From positions 620,001 to 684,000 of the forward strand of contig NHZP01000010.1 of NCBI GenBank assembly GCA_003313425.1: a DNA stretch of 64,000 bases, given 5' to 3'. This document shows positions 10,685 through 22,810 of this stretch, piece after piece. This stretch comes from Pseudopyrenochaeta lycopersici. Lineage: Eukaryota; Ascomycota; Dothideomycetes; Pleosporales; Pseudopyrenochaetaceae. Positions within the stretch are counted from its first letter, which is position 1, and the number at the start of each line of letters is the position of its first letter. Both the position numbers and the translations under genes were made by a program. The notes under the pieces are model-generated. The model did not search any database. It saw only the letters and a program-made list of their open reading frames with translations, and was not told where the DNA came from.

Positions 10685-11938
10685 ATGTCCGAACAAAGCC
10701 TTGCGAGTCTGATCGTATCATACGGAATTCCAAACAATAGAGCAACTCAATACTCTGAATTCGGTCTAGAAACTTTCAGTCGAGAAGATTTGAAGCGTAT
10801 CCTCGACTGTATCACACCACGACCGCAGATTAAGGGATCTGCTCACCCTTGCGGCCCTCCGTATTACGAGGGTGTACTGCCACTTTGGGCGCATGGTATT
10901 CTGTGGGCTATAGCCATCACAGGATCTTCTGTGCTGCTTCCATTCCAGAGCGCTGCAGCGATCATTACTGTCATTACTGGTCGCATTCGACCAAGCTGGC
11001 GAGAATTGGCTTCTCCGACAATCCAGCTTTTCTCGTGGATACGTAACTTGACGGCACACGTCAAAGCGCCTCTAAGCCTCATCAAGTCCTCAATTGCGCA
11101 GAAGGCAGCGTTATGCGTTAATCGTGCTGGCAAGTTCAGTGTCAGGAAGAGCGGCTATTCAGTCATGTCACATATATGGGGTGAAACGATGGGGTGGTCG
11201 AGTCTGACATCATGGGGACCGCTCCATATATCTCTCCGCAAGGAGGGAATCGCATACGATCACTTTCTTCGCTTTTTCGATCGCTGCGAATCAGAGTGGC
11301 TTTGGGTAGATGTGATTGCCATGCCAGAAGTTTTCGAAGATTTGTCTCAGGAAGAAAAGGATGCGGTCGAGACGCTACGAGTGAATATCATCAACTGTTT
11401 GCACGGCATCTACACTCAAGCCGATAAAGTTATCGTCCTTGACAGTCTTTTACTTCAACTCACAACTCGGAGCCCTGTGGATGTTGGCGTGGTCCTGTTA
11501 TTGGGTAGCTGGAGAGCAAGACTATGGCCATTTGTCGAAGCACGTCTCGCTAGAAAGGTGATGCTAAAGACGATGGATTTCATGTTCGACCTCGACGATG
11601 TCCTTGGGTTCCTAGATAAAGCGATTGGCGACGAAAAGCATCGCTACTACTCCTTGTTTCGAGGACTGATGTTTCTTCGGGAATCGGCATGCTGGAGGTG
11701 GATCCCATCTACTACTCTAGAAATTGCCTTCATGGGCTGCGAGAATCGCTATACTGATGTCGAGGTGGATGCGATAAGGGTGCTTTTCACTCTCCTAAAC
11801 ATGGAATGGCAGAAAGGTTTCTCGGTCCATGAGGGACTGGTGAAGCTGATGGAGGCTTTTCCAGATGAAGATGAATGGTTAAGGAGGTGGTGTGCTTATC
11901 GAAGCCTCGAGTGTCCCAGCACAAATGAATCTATTTGA
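10685..11938 (+). CDS. Diverged HET-like protein with a hydrophobic N-terminal segment
   Basis: Single exon, 417 residues. It parallels the HET region of the gene at 7440: GYSVMSHIWGET (157-168) with YVALSHVW, EWLWVDVIAMPE (204-215) with WMWTDVLVIP, and RLWPFVEARLARKV with RVWTFQEIKLASRAV. The intervening stretch VIVLDSLLLQL also matches VLVIDAHVLQL. There is no ankyrin region. Residues 64-98 are strongly hydrophobic and could form one or two membrane helices ahead of the HET-like part. The stop at 11936 follows a coherent C-terminus, so I see no need for another exon. Likely a duplicate of the HET half of its neighbour, or an ancestral partner of it. Confidence 0.7.
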   Translation: MSEQSLASLIVSYGIPNNRATQYSEFGLETFSREDLKRILDCITPRPQIKGSAHPCGPPYYEGVLPLWAHGILWAIAITGSSVLLPFQSAAAIITVITGRIRPSWRELASPTIQLFSWIRNLTAHVKAPLSLIKSSIAQKAALCVNRAGKFSVRKSGYSVMSHIWGETMGWSSLTSWGPLHISLRKEGIAYDHFLRFFDRCESEWLWVDVIAMPEVFEDLSQEEKDAVETLRVNIINCLHGIYTQADKVIVLDSLLLQLTTRSPVDVGVVLLLGSWRARLWPFVEARLARKVMLKTMDFMFDLDDVLGFLDKAIGDEKHRYYSLFRGLMFLRESACWRWIPSTTLEIAFMGCENRYTDVEVDAIRVLFTLLNMEWQKGFSVHEGLVKLMEAFPDEDEWLRRWCAYRSLECPSTNESI

Positions 11939-12270
11939 ACATAGCACGGAGGCTTCAGCCTATGGAAATCTCATGGAAAGTCCGTTGAGTGTAATTTGTT
12001 CTCCAAAGCATCTCATCAACGACGAAATTGGACTCGCACGCAGTTTTCTAGCGCGTATAATTCCTAATTTTCCCTGCATTAGTATGGAGATTGGGGACAT
12101 CTGGTCGACACTACTCGTCACTGTTTGAATAGTTGTGTCTCGCCAAAACTCTCCCCGCGTGCACTGTCCTCGCGAAAAACTTCCCCGCTAGACTTTGGAA
12201 GCTTGGAATCTAGCTTCAACATTATTATTCTCTCCAACACACGACACTGACATCTCTCACACCCTCAAGC
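11939..12270. other. Intergenic, about 0.3 kb
   Basis: 3' flank of the HET-like gene and leader of PUS7. Short CTC-rich runs precede the PUS7 start at 12271. No other feature seen. Confidence 0.45.
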
Positions 12271-14727
12271 ATGTCAGATCGCGCAGATGATTCGACGCGA
12301 CCCGCCAAACGCGCGCGGCTCGACGACCACAGCGCCGCTTCCCTCTCCGCCGCAGCATCCGCTCCGGTTTGTCAATCCGCGCCTATAGCTGCAGCACCCA
12401 CAACCATTGACACGGATCTCGAGCGTGAAGTCCGCGCGGGAATTGTAGAATATGTGTGTCCAGATAATCTGGGCTTCACAGGTGTTCTGAAGCAGAGATA
12501 TACTGACTTCTTGGTCAATGAGATTGGCCTTGATGGGCAGGTGTTGCACTTGAGGAGTACGGAGGTGGAGAAGAGAAAGGATGCTAGAGAGAGCGAACAG
12601 GAGGTCAATGGTGCGGCAAAGGAGAAGACTGAAGAGAAGTTGGTAGTAAAAGAAGAGAAGGGCGACACTGACATGCAGGAAATGAACAATGGCGGGAATG
12701 CTGCACCGAAGGAGACAAGCAAGGAAGAAGCCACACCAGAGCAATTGATTATAAAGACAGGGGATGCGAATAATCAACAAGGGGACGTCAAAGAAGAGCC
12801 TGTGGAAGAGGTATGTAACGAAATCTGTACATTGCTTGCCAAACGCTAATACGTGCAGCTCTCCGACGAGGATCGTACAACGCTCCATTCAATTTTTGGC
12901 CAAGAAACTACCACTCAAATCCTCACACTTGTCCGACAAGTACGAAAGCGCGAACACAAGAAAGCGAAAGACTTCAAAGCCATAACTTCCCCGCCAATAA
13001 CCGACAAGGATACACGAACACAAGCTCACAAATGTTTACGTCGAATATTTCCAAACCTTTTAGAGAGCTCTATGGAGGAAGACCAGTCGATACGTATCAA
13101 AGCGACACCGCCGGCTGAACGCAAGGGCAAGAAGAAGGGCAAAGGTGGAAACCGAGGCGATGCAGAGCCTGGACGACATCGAGGTCAACCAGCGTGGGAA
13201 GAATTGGGTGGAGAGTACCTGCATTTCAATTTGTACAAGGAGAACAAGGATACTATGGAAGTCGTAGGCTTCCTTGGAAGCAAACTCAACTGCGGCACCA
13301 AAGGGTTTGGCTTCGCGGGAACAAAAGACAGACGCGCTTGCACTGTCCAGCGCGTTTGCGTCAAGAGACAGACTGCTGAACGCATGTATGGCTTCAATAA
13401 GGTGCTCTACAATGCTGCAATTGGTGATTTTGAGTATCGCCAGAATGATTTGAAGCTAGGGGATTTGAAGGGTAATGAGTTCACCATCACGCTTCGAGAT
13501 TGCCACTTCCAGAATGAAGAGGGCAAAGACTCCACTCAACGGCGCAACCTCGCAAACGAAGTCGTGAAGAAAGCTATTACAGACTTCTCAGAAAAAGGCT
13601 TCATCAACTACTATGGTCTCCAGCGCTTCGGTTCGTTCGCAGCGAGCACCGATGCCATCGGTCGGAAGATGCTTCAAGATGACCTAAAAGGTGCGGTTGA
13701 GGACCTGTTAGCATACAGCGAGGTTGCACTCGCCGCTGCCGAAGGTGCAAGCAACGACTCGAATGTCTTAGTATCCCAAGACGACCGTAATCGTGCAAAA
13801 GCACTTCATATCTGGAGGACTGAAGGGTCAGGGAGCGCAGCCCTTGATATCCTCCCTCGAAAATTCACTGCAGAACGCAATATCATTCAGCACCTGAGCT
13901 CGCGCAATAGCAAGACCGGCCGACACGATCGCACAGCCGACTGGCAGGGAGCTCTCATGACCATCCCACGCACGTTACGCCTCATGTACGTCCATGCTTA
14001 TCAATCACTGGTATGGAACACTGTCGCTGGTAAACGTTGGGCGGCTTACGGCGACAAAGTCGTTGAAGGCGATCTTGTTCTCGTCAACGAACACCGCGAC
14101 AAAGAGACCACTAACCAATCACCTAACAAAGAAGTCATTGATCAAGACGGCGAATTCATTATCAACCCCACCGGCACCGAGAACGCCAACGCCGCCGAAT
14201 CGGACTTTGAACGCGCCCGTGCACTCACGGCATCTGAAGCCTCGAGTGGGAAGTACTCAATCCTTGATATTGTGCTGCCACAGCCAGGATACGATGTCGA
14301 GTACCCAAAGAATGAGATTGGCGAATTTTACAAGGAGTTTATGGGCAGTGAAAAGGGCGGTGGTCTCGATCCATATAACATGCGCCGCCCATGGAGGGAG
14401 GTCAGCCTAAGTGGTGGATACCGCAAGTTCCTTGCTAGACCTCTCCAACCGCTTAGCTTCGATGTGCACGAGTACACACAAGAGGACGAACAATTTGTCG
14501 AAACTGATCTAGGGCGATTGAAGAAAGCAGCGGAGATTAAAGATAATGGTGGAGAAGGCAGGAAGGATGTGGACATGGAGGAGGGAGAAGAGGCCGAAGA
14601 GAAGAAGCTTGCAGTCGTCCTGACTTTGCAATTAGGGAGTAGCCAGTATGCTACCATGGCGCTTAGAGAGCTTATGAAGGCTGGCGGTGTCAAGGCATAC
14701 AAACCGGAGTTTCTGGGGGGTCGATAA
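12271..14727 (+). CDS. PUS7: tRNA pseudouridine synthase D, PUS7 type
   Basis: Two exons, 12271-12810 and 12859-14727 (48-nt intron, phase 0), 802 residues. TruD-family landmarks: the early block GFTGVLKQRYTDFLVNEI, the catalytic block GFAGTKDRRACTVQR with the presumed nucleophile Asp337, NYYGLQRFGS, and LMYVHAYQSLVWN in the thumb region. Pus7 isomerises uridine to pseudouridine in tRNA position 13, tRNA-Tyr position 35, snRNA and mRNA. Before the catalytic core are a long acidic and Lys/Glu-rich insert (about residues 90-175) and a basic GKKKGKGG stretch, both common as variable inserts in fungal Pus7. The C-terminus ends normally in the conserved AGGVKAYKPEFLGGR. Confidence 0.95.
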
Positions 14728-14942
14728 GTGGGCAGAGTCGAAGCTCCCAATAGAAACCATATCTCCATATGTGTAATGATCTATAGTCTATACTAGACAC
14801 TGCAACAATGGCGCTGTTGCTCCACCGCGAAGGATCTCCCCTGCATTTTGGTAGACATCAATCCTGTTACGCTCAAAGCCCTTTACACTAAGCAAAAGTA
14901 ACAAAAAGCCTTGAATTATGCAGCTTTGATAACTCCTATTGC

Positions 14943-17900
14943 TTATCTGAAAAACATGTCGCCAAGGCTCACGTTCTTGGTCGGGCGATTATGCTCCTCG
15001 CGAGATCTAGACTTCTTCCGCACAAAAGCATATTCCTTCTTCATGCGACTGCCGCCCTGTGTCTCAAAGTAGGTGCCCTCTTCCGTATGCAACACTGGTT
15101 TAGAGTTCTCCAAGACTTTTGCTACTTGAAATAGATTTCCTCGTCTGCGCGGTTTGAACGTCCCTGATCTCGGAGGCATTCCAGGCTTGGTATCATACAA
15201 CTTCTCCTCATCTTCACCGCGCTCCTTCCTGAAGGAAATGGGTTGCATTTCAGCTCTGTACTTACGTAGCTTTTGTACTTGTGCCCGGAGTGGTGGTCCG
15301 CCATAAGCAACCAGCAGGGAAAGGCCTCCAACGATTATTGTCAGCGGTATGGCGACTACCCAGAATATGACCTGCGAGTGTTTGATGTCCCTGATGTCGG
15401 AGGTGTTCATGCCAAAAAAGGAGGTCACGAATGACAATGGTAGAAAGATGATTGTTACCAGCGTAAAGACCACAATTGCTTTCGATTGACCTTCTTCTGC
15501 AATCTCGATGTTGTACCACAGACCTTGGGTTGTGTTCTCAAGTTGATTTCGTATATTACTTATCTCCCTCTTTTGGCCCGGAAAGAAGTCCCTTCGGAGT
15601 GAGTTGACACAGGGGCCCTCTACGTTTTTGAATGCTCGAATACGCACTTGGTTGGTAATTCGATAGCTTTTGTCGTCCAGAATCAATCCAACTCTAGCTA
15701 ATACTTTCGCTTGCTGTGATTGAATAGTTGAAATTATCTTGATTTCTTCTTCCAGGAGGAAAAGCTCCTTGAGGACTCTTTTCGATGGCCGTCGGCCAGC
15801 TTCATAGCGCTGTCCCTGTGAGCGAAAATCTGAGACGATTCGAAAGATACTGCACTTACTAGGCTCGATAAATCGTCGCGGTAAAGCTTTGGCACACGAA
15901 GGTTCTCTCTCAAGTCAATCTCTGCAAGACAGAGGAGACAAAGCAGCATTGTCGTTTCCGGGGTGGTGGGAATGTGAAGAACGGAGCCATGGCTATAACC
16001 AGTTTGTGTCATCAATAGTAATGCATCTCGTGCAGAAGACATATATCTATCAGCAGCAGAACCAAAGTATTGGAGGAGGGCTATATCTTCTTGTGGCTCC
16101 TCCACTGGAGACGTATACTTTGAAGTGGGTGAGGTCTTGCTTCTATCATGGAGGAACCGAATACTGTAAAAGGAGGTATAAATCAATTGGAAAATCTTTT
16201 CAGCGGCCTTGACTAGATCGGCTGGCAGCAGGTAATTCCTCGGTCTCTCGTTGTCTTCGTTTGCGACGCTAGTCCGAATTTCAGATGCTTTGAGAAGAAG
16301 TCTTCCCAACTGCCGGTTTAGAGCACCGATTAGACGGAGCATACGTTCGTTATTTTCTTCTAGCTCTGCTGTTGAAGTTGAGACTAGCCAATGCGCCAGT
16401 TGCGACCGGGGAACCGCGGTTGCGTTCTTATCTTGGGCATGAAATTGCTGAAGATGCTGATACGCATCATCAATGTCGGGATAGCGCTTCTGCGTGCGAC
16501 AGAAATTGCACTCTTCGAGGGGAGAAGTAAGCTTCTTCAGATCATACAGCTGCATGTATTTCTCATGAGGTATATTCTTGATGATGTAGATCGCAGTGTC
16601 TTTGTTTTTCGCTGTTTGTTCGTGATGCATTTCGTTCTGCTTATAGACGTTTGAAATCACCTACGAGTTAAAAGTTAGCTCCAATCCACCTACTCAAATT
16701 TGGCACTCTACTCCTATCTATTATTATCCCACCAAAAGGCGTACCTCGTTGATAGCATGGATAGAACCCCAGCATCGCTTCAAGAGTGGATGAGCATAGT
16801 ACTTGGGCACAAACTGATCAACCAGATCCTGTACTGTTGTGACGAGTGTATCATCCTCCATACACAACTGCGCCATTTGCCAATGCGCCATTCGTCTACT
16901 TGCTGCGTCCAGGTCAGGGTTTTTGCCGGCGTTTTCAGCTTGAGAATCTTTTGCATCTGCAGACAGCTTTGCTTCCAGGCCTACATTTGTTCTCAACTCA
17001 AGAATAAACCTGAGCTCTGTTTGGAAGCCTCTTGGGCCTGAGGTACCTGGAAACTCATCTGGTGATTCTGAAATTGGTGTTCCTCGCAGATCGTTGATAG
17101 ACTTTTCGGGGACCTCAGTGAACGCTTTGCGTGACTTGTAAACGTCAACGAAAGGATGGTGAAATGCCAACGGAAGATCTATGGCATTTCTTCTCTTTTT
17201 AGACATTTGACCTTCAATCGCGAAAAGCGTGAGCTGAATTAAAGCACCATCGCGCTCATGGCTTGATTGGACTTGGGCACCTGACCTTCCATCCCAACCT
17301 TCGCCTTTATCTTCCACCACAGTGGGCCAGGCAAGGAAGGGCGGAACCCGCAGATTAATGAGCGGTCTTCTGATTACAGGAATCGGTGATGCTTCTCGAG
17401 GTTCAACGTTCGCCATTGTTTCGGAACCTTCTTCTGATGAAATTGTTGACCAACGTGCGCTCTTTTCCTGCTCAGGTTAACGAACATATTCGCTAGGACG
17501 TTTGGAATGGCCGATCGATTCGCTACGCCTTACCTTGTGTTTTTTGTTTTTAGATGGTATTTTTAATTTAACTCCTTCATCACTTAATCGAATGCGACGT
17601 GTGTGCTCGAACAAGATGTTGATCTCCTCATGGGACATATCTCGAAGAATGATGCGGTAATCAGGGTCCTTCCAATCATTTTCGTAGGGTATATCGTAAT
17701 AGAGTAGAGTTTCAACATCGAGATAATCTTTGTGTATTTTGGGATATGTCGGTATTCTAAGGCTATGACCAGAAGGGTTTTGTGGGAGTTGTGGCTGAAG
17801 ATCGAAACCGACTTGTTGATTACTAGGCTTGGTGTTGCTCGTCATCGGCAATCCCAGTTTAGATGGCGGTGGAGGTGGAGGGATTAATTTAGACTGTTCA

Positions 17901-20181
17901 TTGTTAAGATGGTGCAATGTTGACAGTTCTGAGTGGCGAAAAAGTGATTGTTGTTGTCCTGTATTCAGCGTAGGGCTCAGGTGACGCTCTGCTCCGTCTC
18001 CAGAGTTGATCACATATTGACTTCCCATCGTCGCGAATCCAAGTTTTTCAAGTTGCCGGCGCACTTCTTCCTCTACACGCTTCTGAACTTCACGTTCTAT
18101 TTTGTCATCATTCTCCTTGGTGATAGTACTTTCTTGACCTTCAGTGACTTTTATTGCGCCCACATCGCTCATAACCGATCTGATTTTGTCTGTTAGGGGC
18201 CTCACATCTTCGGTGGAGACTGTCGGTTGGTTGTTGATGTCCGCTACTGGCTCAAAAGAAGACGCAGTGGACTTGTGCGTCGAATAGCTAGGTGATGAGA
18301 CTGCGGAGGCTGCATCTTGTTCCATAGGAGGCCGCTTCTCTTCATACATAGGATAATGCACCATTTTCCTTTTGCTGCCACCAGGATTGTCAAAGACGAG
18401 CGGTCGGTGTTGGAAGCCGCGCTGAGCGGACCGGACTGTAATAGACCGTTGTCCTCGAGAAACCCCGTCAGAAGACCCCTCCGCGCCAGACTCTCCTTCA
18501 GTAGACGTCTCTTCCATTCTTTCCTCACTTGAATGTCTTTTTTGGGAACGAAGAGCGTTTTGCGGAGAAACTTTACCTATGGAGCTTTCTGGGATAATTT
18601 GTGTCACTGTTTGGGGACGCTTGAAGACTCTTGGTCTCTTGCCATTTGTTGTTTTATCGGCACGGTTGTTGAAAAGTGTCCTCGGTTCAAGATATAACCT
18701 TGTGTTATCATTCGTTCTGTAGCTTCATCGGCAAGACCCCGCTTATGGCGCTGCACTGGGTCTGAATACTTCCTGCAGCAAATCTAGTTAGATGATTAAA
18801 ATAGTGGCGGAATTCACGAGCACATACCAATGATCCTTTGTGACAAGATCTTTGCGATAATTGTCGTTTGAAAATTCATCTGAACTCTCTCCTGAACTAA
18901 GGTCTGCGTAGTCAATCAAGCCTGAAACATCGTGAACTTTGTTGGTAGACGAGTCGACGTCTTTCGAAATTGGAGGAGTAGACGTCTTTCGGCTCAGCCG
19001 AACATACACAAACGCAGATGTCTTTGTACTTAGGAGTTTAGGCCACTGGCTAGCGTCCAATTCATCTTCTCCTTCACCAGCATGTAGAATGCAGTCGTCT
19101 ATTGTTTCGATGGTGTCTAAGAGGCATTCATCCTCGATGCGCTGTCGGAGTTCTAAGAAAGTTTTACACCGATCGAGGTTCAGATAAGTGATTCTCCGGT
19201 AAAAGTCAGTAACATGTACCAAGCTCGGTCCATCGGTGAGTCGAAGAAGGCTCTCCTCAGTCACGAAATCAACGCCAGTTTCAAACATTTCTTGGAGCTT
19301 AGAAGGTCCACACGTAATGATAATTCTCGAGCTTAATACAAGAACCCATAGTTGAGGCACCCGGAGATACTGGCCAGATTTGGCATGCTTGAACCGTCGA
19401 AACATCTGATTATTGTCTCTTTCTTTTGCGATCTCCTGCGGATACGAACTTTGAAAAAGCCCTCTTGGCCGGTGGATCAATTCGTCCGTTGGCGCACCAG
19501 GTGGCTCTCCCTTGGCCGTGTCAAAGTAAGGGAAGCACACAAATATGACTGAAGAATCGGGCTTGTCAAGATGGTTCTGATCTGTACCGTCGCATCTCAG
19601 AACGGTCCCAGGGCGGATATAGCTACCATAGGCGGAACGTTCTTCATAATTATCTTGGATGTTCCTCAGCAGATACATAACGACAGGAGCAAGACCGCTG
19701 TGGTACTTGAGAGCTAGGTGATGAACAGTTCTCTATCACTCGCAGGATTAATCTCGGAAAGCAAAGAGCCATGGGATCGTGTAATACCTCATATTCTTTA
19801 AAGGAAATACTATCCGTTTGGATGTGTCTGATCAATTTTAGCGAAATCAGTTAGGTGTCCTACGCATTAAGCTCACAGCCAGCGCTCTACGGTCTCGGCA
19901 TTGCTAGCTTCCGAGGACCAAGGTGGTGATCTGAAGACGACTCGAAGATTTGCATCTTCTCCGTCTCCTGGAATACAAAGCGTGGAGGCTGTTATGGTCA
20001 AGTCCTCCAGAGGGCACTTCAGCTCTGACAGAGGATTAGTCGTTGTTGTCGTCCGCTGTTGGCTAGGTAGCCTGTCCCGCGCTTTGATGTTATCCACATT
20101 GATTGTAAGGATGTGCTTGTTCTCATCGTCAGATTCGCTATCAGCGGTAAACTCGCTGTCACTGTCAATAGCGCGTGGCAT
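14943..20181 (-). CDS. Very large fungal CorA-like membrane protein, probable frameshift
   Basis: Exons on the minus strand: 20181-19877, 19827-19788, 19705-18828, a region 18772-17534, 17467-16745, 16660-15860 and 15815-14943; about 1,600 residues. All junctions keep phase except inside 18772-17534. The C-terminus has the CorA pair of membrane helices with the GMN signature (SFFGMNTSDI), preceded by a helix starting GQRYEAGRRPSKRVLKEL. The long N-terminal part carries fungal-family blocks such as YHSGLAPVV and LVDQFVPKYY. CorA proteins move Mg2+ and related cations; for this long fungal group transport is unproven. Oddity: the family-like DHWKYSDPVQRHKRG frame and the following YLEPRTLFNNR frame differ by one nucleotide. 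Either a 1-nt deletion, or an alternative 105-nt intron (18723-18827) with a poor acceptor, explains this. The start at 20181 is the first ATG in the open frame. Confidence 0.75.
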
Positions 20182-21445
20182 GATGACAGAAAATGGGTTG
20201 TCTTTGAGGGTGTCAGGCTGAGAGATGGACTTTCTAAGTGCTGTAAGCCGCAATTACCTGTGTGCATTAGGCTGATGCAGCCCCCACCTAGATACGAGGG
20301 TACAACATAATCAGATCGAAATAATGAAAGACTCAGCTCTCGGTCGTGAGCCCGCAAGATGGAAATTTGTTTCCATTCAGTAAATTTATTGGTACATCGC
20401 GGCCGCGTGGACCAGATAGATACGAACGGGTAGTGGATAATTAATGTGTACCCAATTACTCTTCAACATACATCGCCTGATTTACAAGAAATACTTTGAT
20501 CAGAAACCAGCGGGCAAAACCCTTCGCCTCCATACCGTACCTTAACAATGCGACCCAGCAACGTGCAAACTTTACGGTCGGGCAAAAGCACACATCATCG
20601 AGACAGTTAATAGCTTTGAAAGGGTAAGTGAGTGAGTCCAGCGGCACCGCGGTCAGCTAAATGAAACGGAAGCACTGCATGTAAGCGCCAAGTTTTTAAT
20701 CGTGCTAGAAGCAGCAAAGTCCGGTAAGGTTTCATCGCCAATCTGGGAATGGGCAGTTTAGCCTCAACACGTGCAAGCCTTGACCGCCATCCGCGGGGGG
20801 CCTCTGTCCAGCCAGTAAGAGGAAATATCAGAACAATGCTCTGTACATCCTCTACGGCGCTAAGATGTAATGACAGCGCTCGCAACAAGACGTTCGGTTG
20901 GAGAAAAGCAGGAGTCGAATAGCTTGCACCTGTATAGTTATATACCAATTCCTCCGGGAATATTTGAGCATAGACTAAGAATCCTAATGTGTACATAAGT
21001 GTTAGATAGTATAGTACGCACTAGGGTCCTGCCTTGAGCCTTTTCCATTAGATGAGCTCCTCACGTTAGGCTTTCACAATGATTGAATGATTCATGAGAG
21101 CTCTTTAATATGGCAGTATGCAGTTCATCAAGTTGTTAGAATAATCAGCCCTACGAGATGGTCCTAACTAGTGTTTCGTTGGAATCGACTATACTACAGC
21201 TTCTAAAAATTGCCTTCTCTCTGTCGACAAACTCAAAGCACTTACTTCAATACAACTTCTGAAAGGATAAGCAATAGTAAGTCCTAGTGCAGGCACTTGA
21301 ATACGTAGTTCAGAAACTACGAGCGCATATTTTCAACACGGCTTATACAGTGCTATCTCCACATGTATGCAATCCCCGGCGACACTAGCGCACTTGTTGG
21401 TATATCGCGTATGATCCCATTACTCGACGTTCCTCTTCTCAGGAT
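20182..21445. other. Intergenic, about 1.3 kb
   Basis: 5' flank of the CorA-like gene and 3' flank of the rhodopsin-fold gene, both on the minus strand. The frame at 20607-20996 (129 codons) has no recognisable features. AT-richer from 21000 to 21400. No repeat or RNA gene seen. Confidence 0.45.
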
Positions 21446-22810
21446 CTAGACCGCATGAGCTGACTGCGATCTCCTCTCTTCCCGATCTCTCCTCTTTTCT
21501 GTTTTCGAATTCATTAGCCACGGGAACTCAAGAGTCGATTGCTTTCGTTGCTCTAAGATCACATCAGTGCTCTTCCGTTCCCTTCCCATATCTGAACTCA
21601 AAGCAATGACTTCCTCGTCTGGCAGTGCCAGGAATTCGACGAAAGTCGGTTCTCCCACCGTTCTTGTACGTCCCCTTCCTTTCCCTTTGGTCTCGGGTTT
21701 CATATTTGGCAATGTGGTATCTGCATGCGGAATAGAACTCGAGTTTGACCCGGACCCGGATTGCAGAGATTTGGTCATATGCTTTACACATCCGGAGAAG
21801 GAGCTTGAAGACCGTACTTTGGCGATCACGCGCTTCAAGAACGGGCGGAGAGTTGCAAGGCAGCCTGCGATGATGCTAGCGCCGGCTTCGATTGTGCTCC
21901 ATATCGCGATGTTGACTGCATTCCAGAAGAAGTCGTCGATTTGAGTCAAGCCGTCAACGTAGCGAAAACGGATCATGGAACATATACAACCAAGAGCGGC
22001 GAGGCACAGGATGAAGCCGACAGAGAACTTCGACTTTCGGTCCATGTTCGCATTCCAAACGATAATAATAGGTAGGATGACGAAAACTACGTCGGTTAGG
22101 GTAGTGAAGGCAGCTAGATGTAAGCGCATTAGCTTCACCACTCTTCAACCTTGATCTTGTTGTTGGCCACAAACCTTGCTGATAAGCCATGAATCGATCC
22201 AAGCTTCGGGGTGCACACTTGTTATACAATTGTTGTATAACGTACCTATCCAAATTGTGCCCACATCGGAAGAGACAATAGAAGAAGGCAGCGGCTGAGG
22301 AGAAGATGTTGATACCAACGGTGATGTAGATGAGAACGAATTGCCAGGGTTTGATGATGATGCGTGCAAAGAAGATTCCCAAAGAGATCTTGAGAATCAT
22401 CATTGCCATTACGTACGTTGCTTCGCTTACAACTACCCACTACATACGTCAACATTTATTACAACAAGTAGATTTGATGTGACGTGCCTTGGTGAGAAGT
22501 TGCAGTTGTTCTACACTGGTGACATGCGTTCCCCCGCCGTTCGCTTCAATGTACAAGAGTGCTGCGCAATAGACTGTAAACATCATCTATACCAGCCATC
22601 AGTTCTGTTTAATTGCCTAGATGAACAAAGGGGTAGGCTCATTACCCCAGCAAGAATCATAGTCGAGTCATCCCAACCAAAGTTGGAGATGACAAATGTG
22701 CGTGTCCATATTCTGAGGGAAATGAAAAACCATGCCAGAACCAGAAAAGCGATTGTGATACGCTGTTGTTGTTTGCCCGACCTTGCCAAGTCGAGAGAAT
22801 CATGTGCCAT
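21446..22810 (-). CDS. Rhodopsin-fold fungal integral membrane protein (PTH11-like)
   Basis: Four exons: 22810-22646, 22586-22488, 22439-22175 and 22113-21446; 398 residues. Family features are RIWTRTFVISNFGWDD after the first helix, KWVVVSEATYVM before the third, then CAPRSLDRFMAYQQ, LTDVVFVILPIIIVW and IEAGASIIAGCLATLRP. Seven membrane helices are followed by a Ser-rich, basic cytosolic tail. The family includes PTH11-type receptors and many uncharacterised proteins; no CFEM domain is present. Intron 2 (22440-22487, 48 nt) begins GCACGT: phase and family alignment require a GC donor, because using the GT four bases later would shift the frame. The other introns are GT-AG. Ligand and role are unknown. 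Confidence 0.8.

Noticed and set aside
20607..20996. 129-codon minus-strand frame between the CorA-like and rhodopsin-fold genes
   Set aside because: No motif, signal peptide or splice context; length is within chance for this base composition.
22173..22252. GTACGT donor near 22248 in the rhodopsin-fold gene
   Set aside because: The exon reads through in frame with family-like sequence (CAPRSLDRFMAYQQ), and the implied introns would be 28-42 nt.
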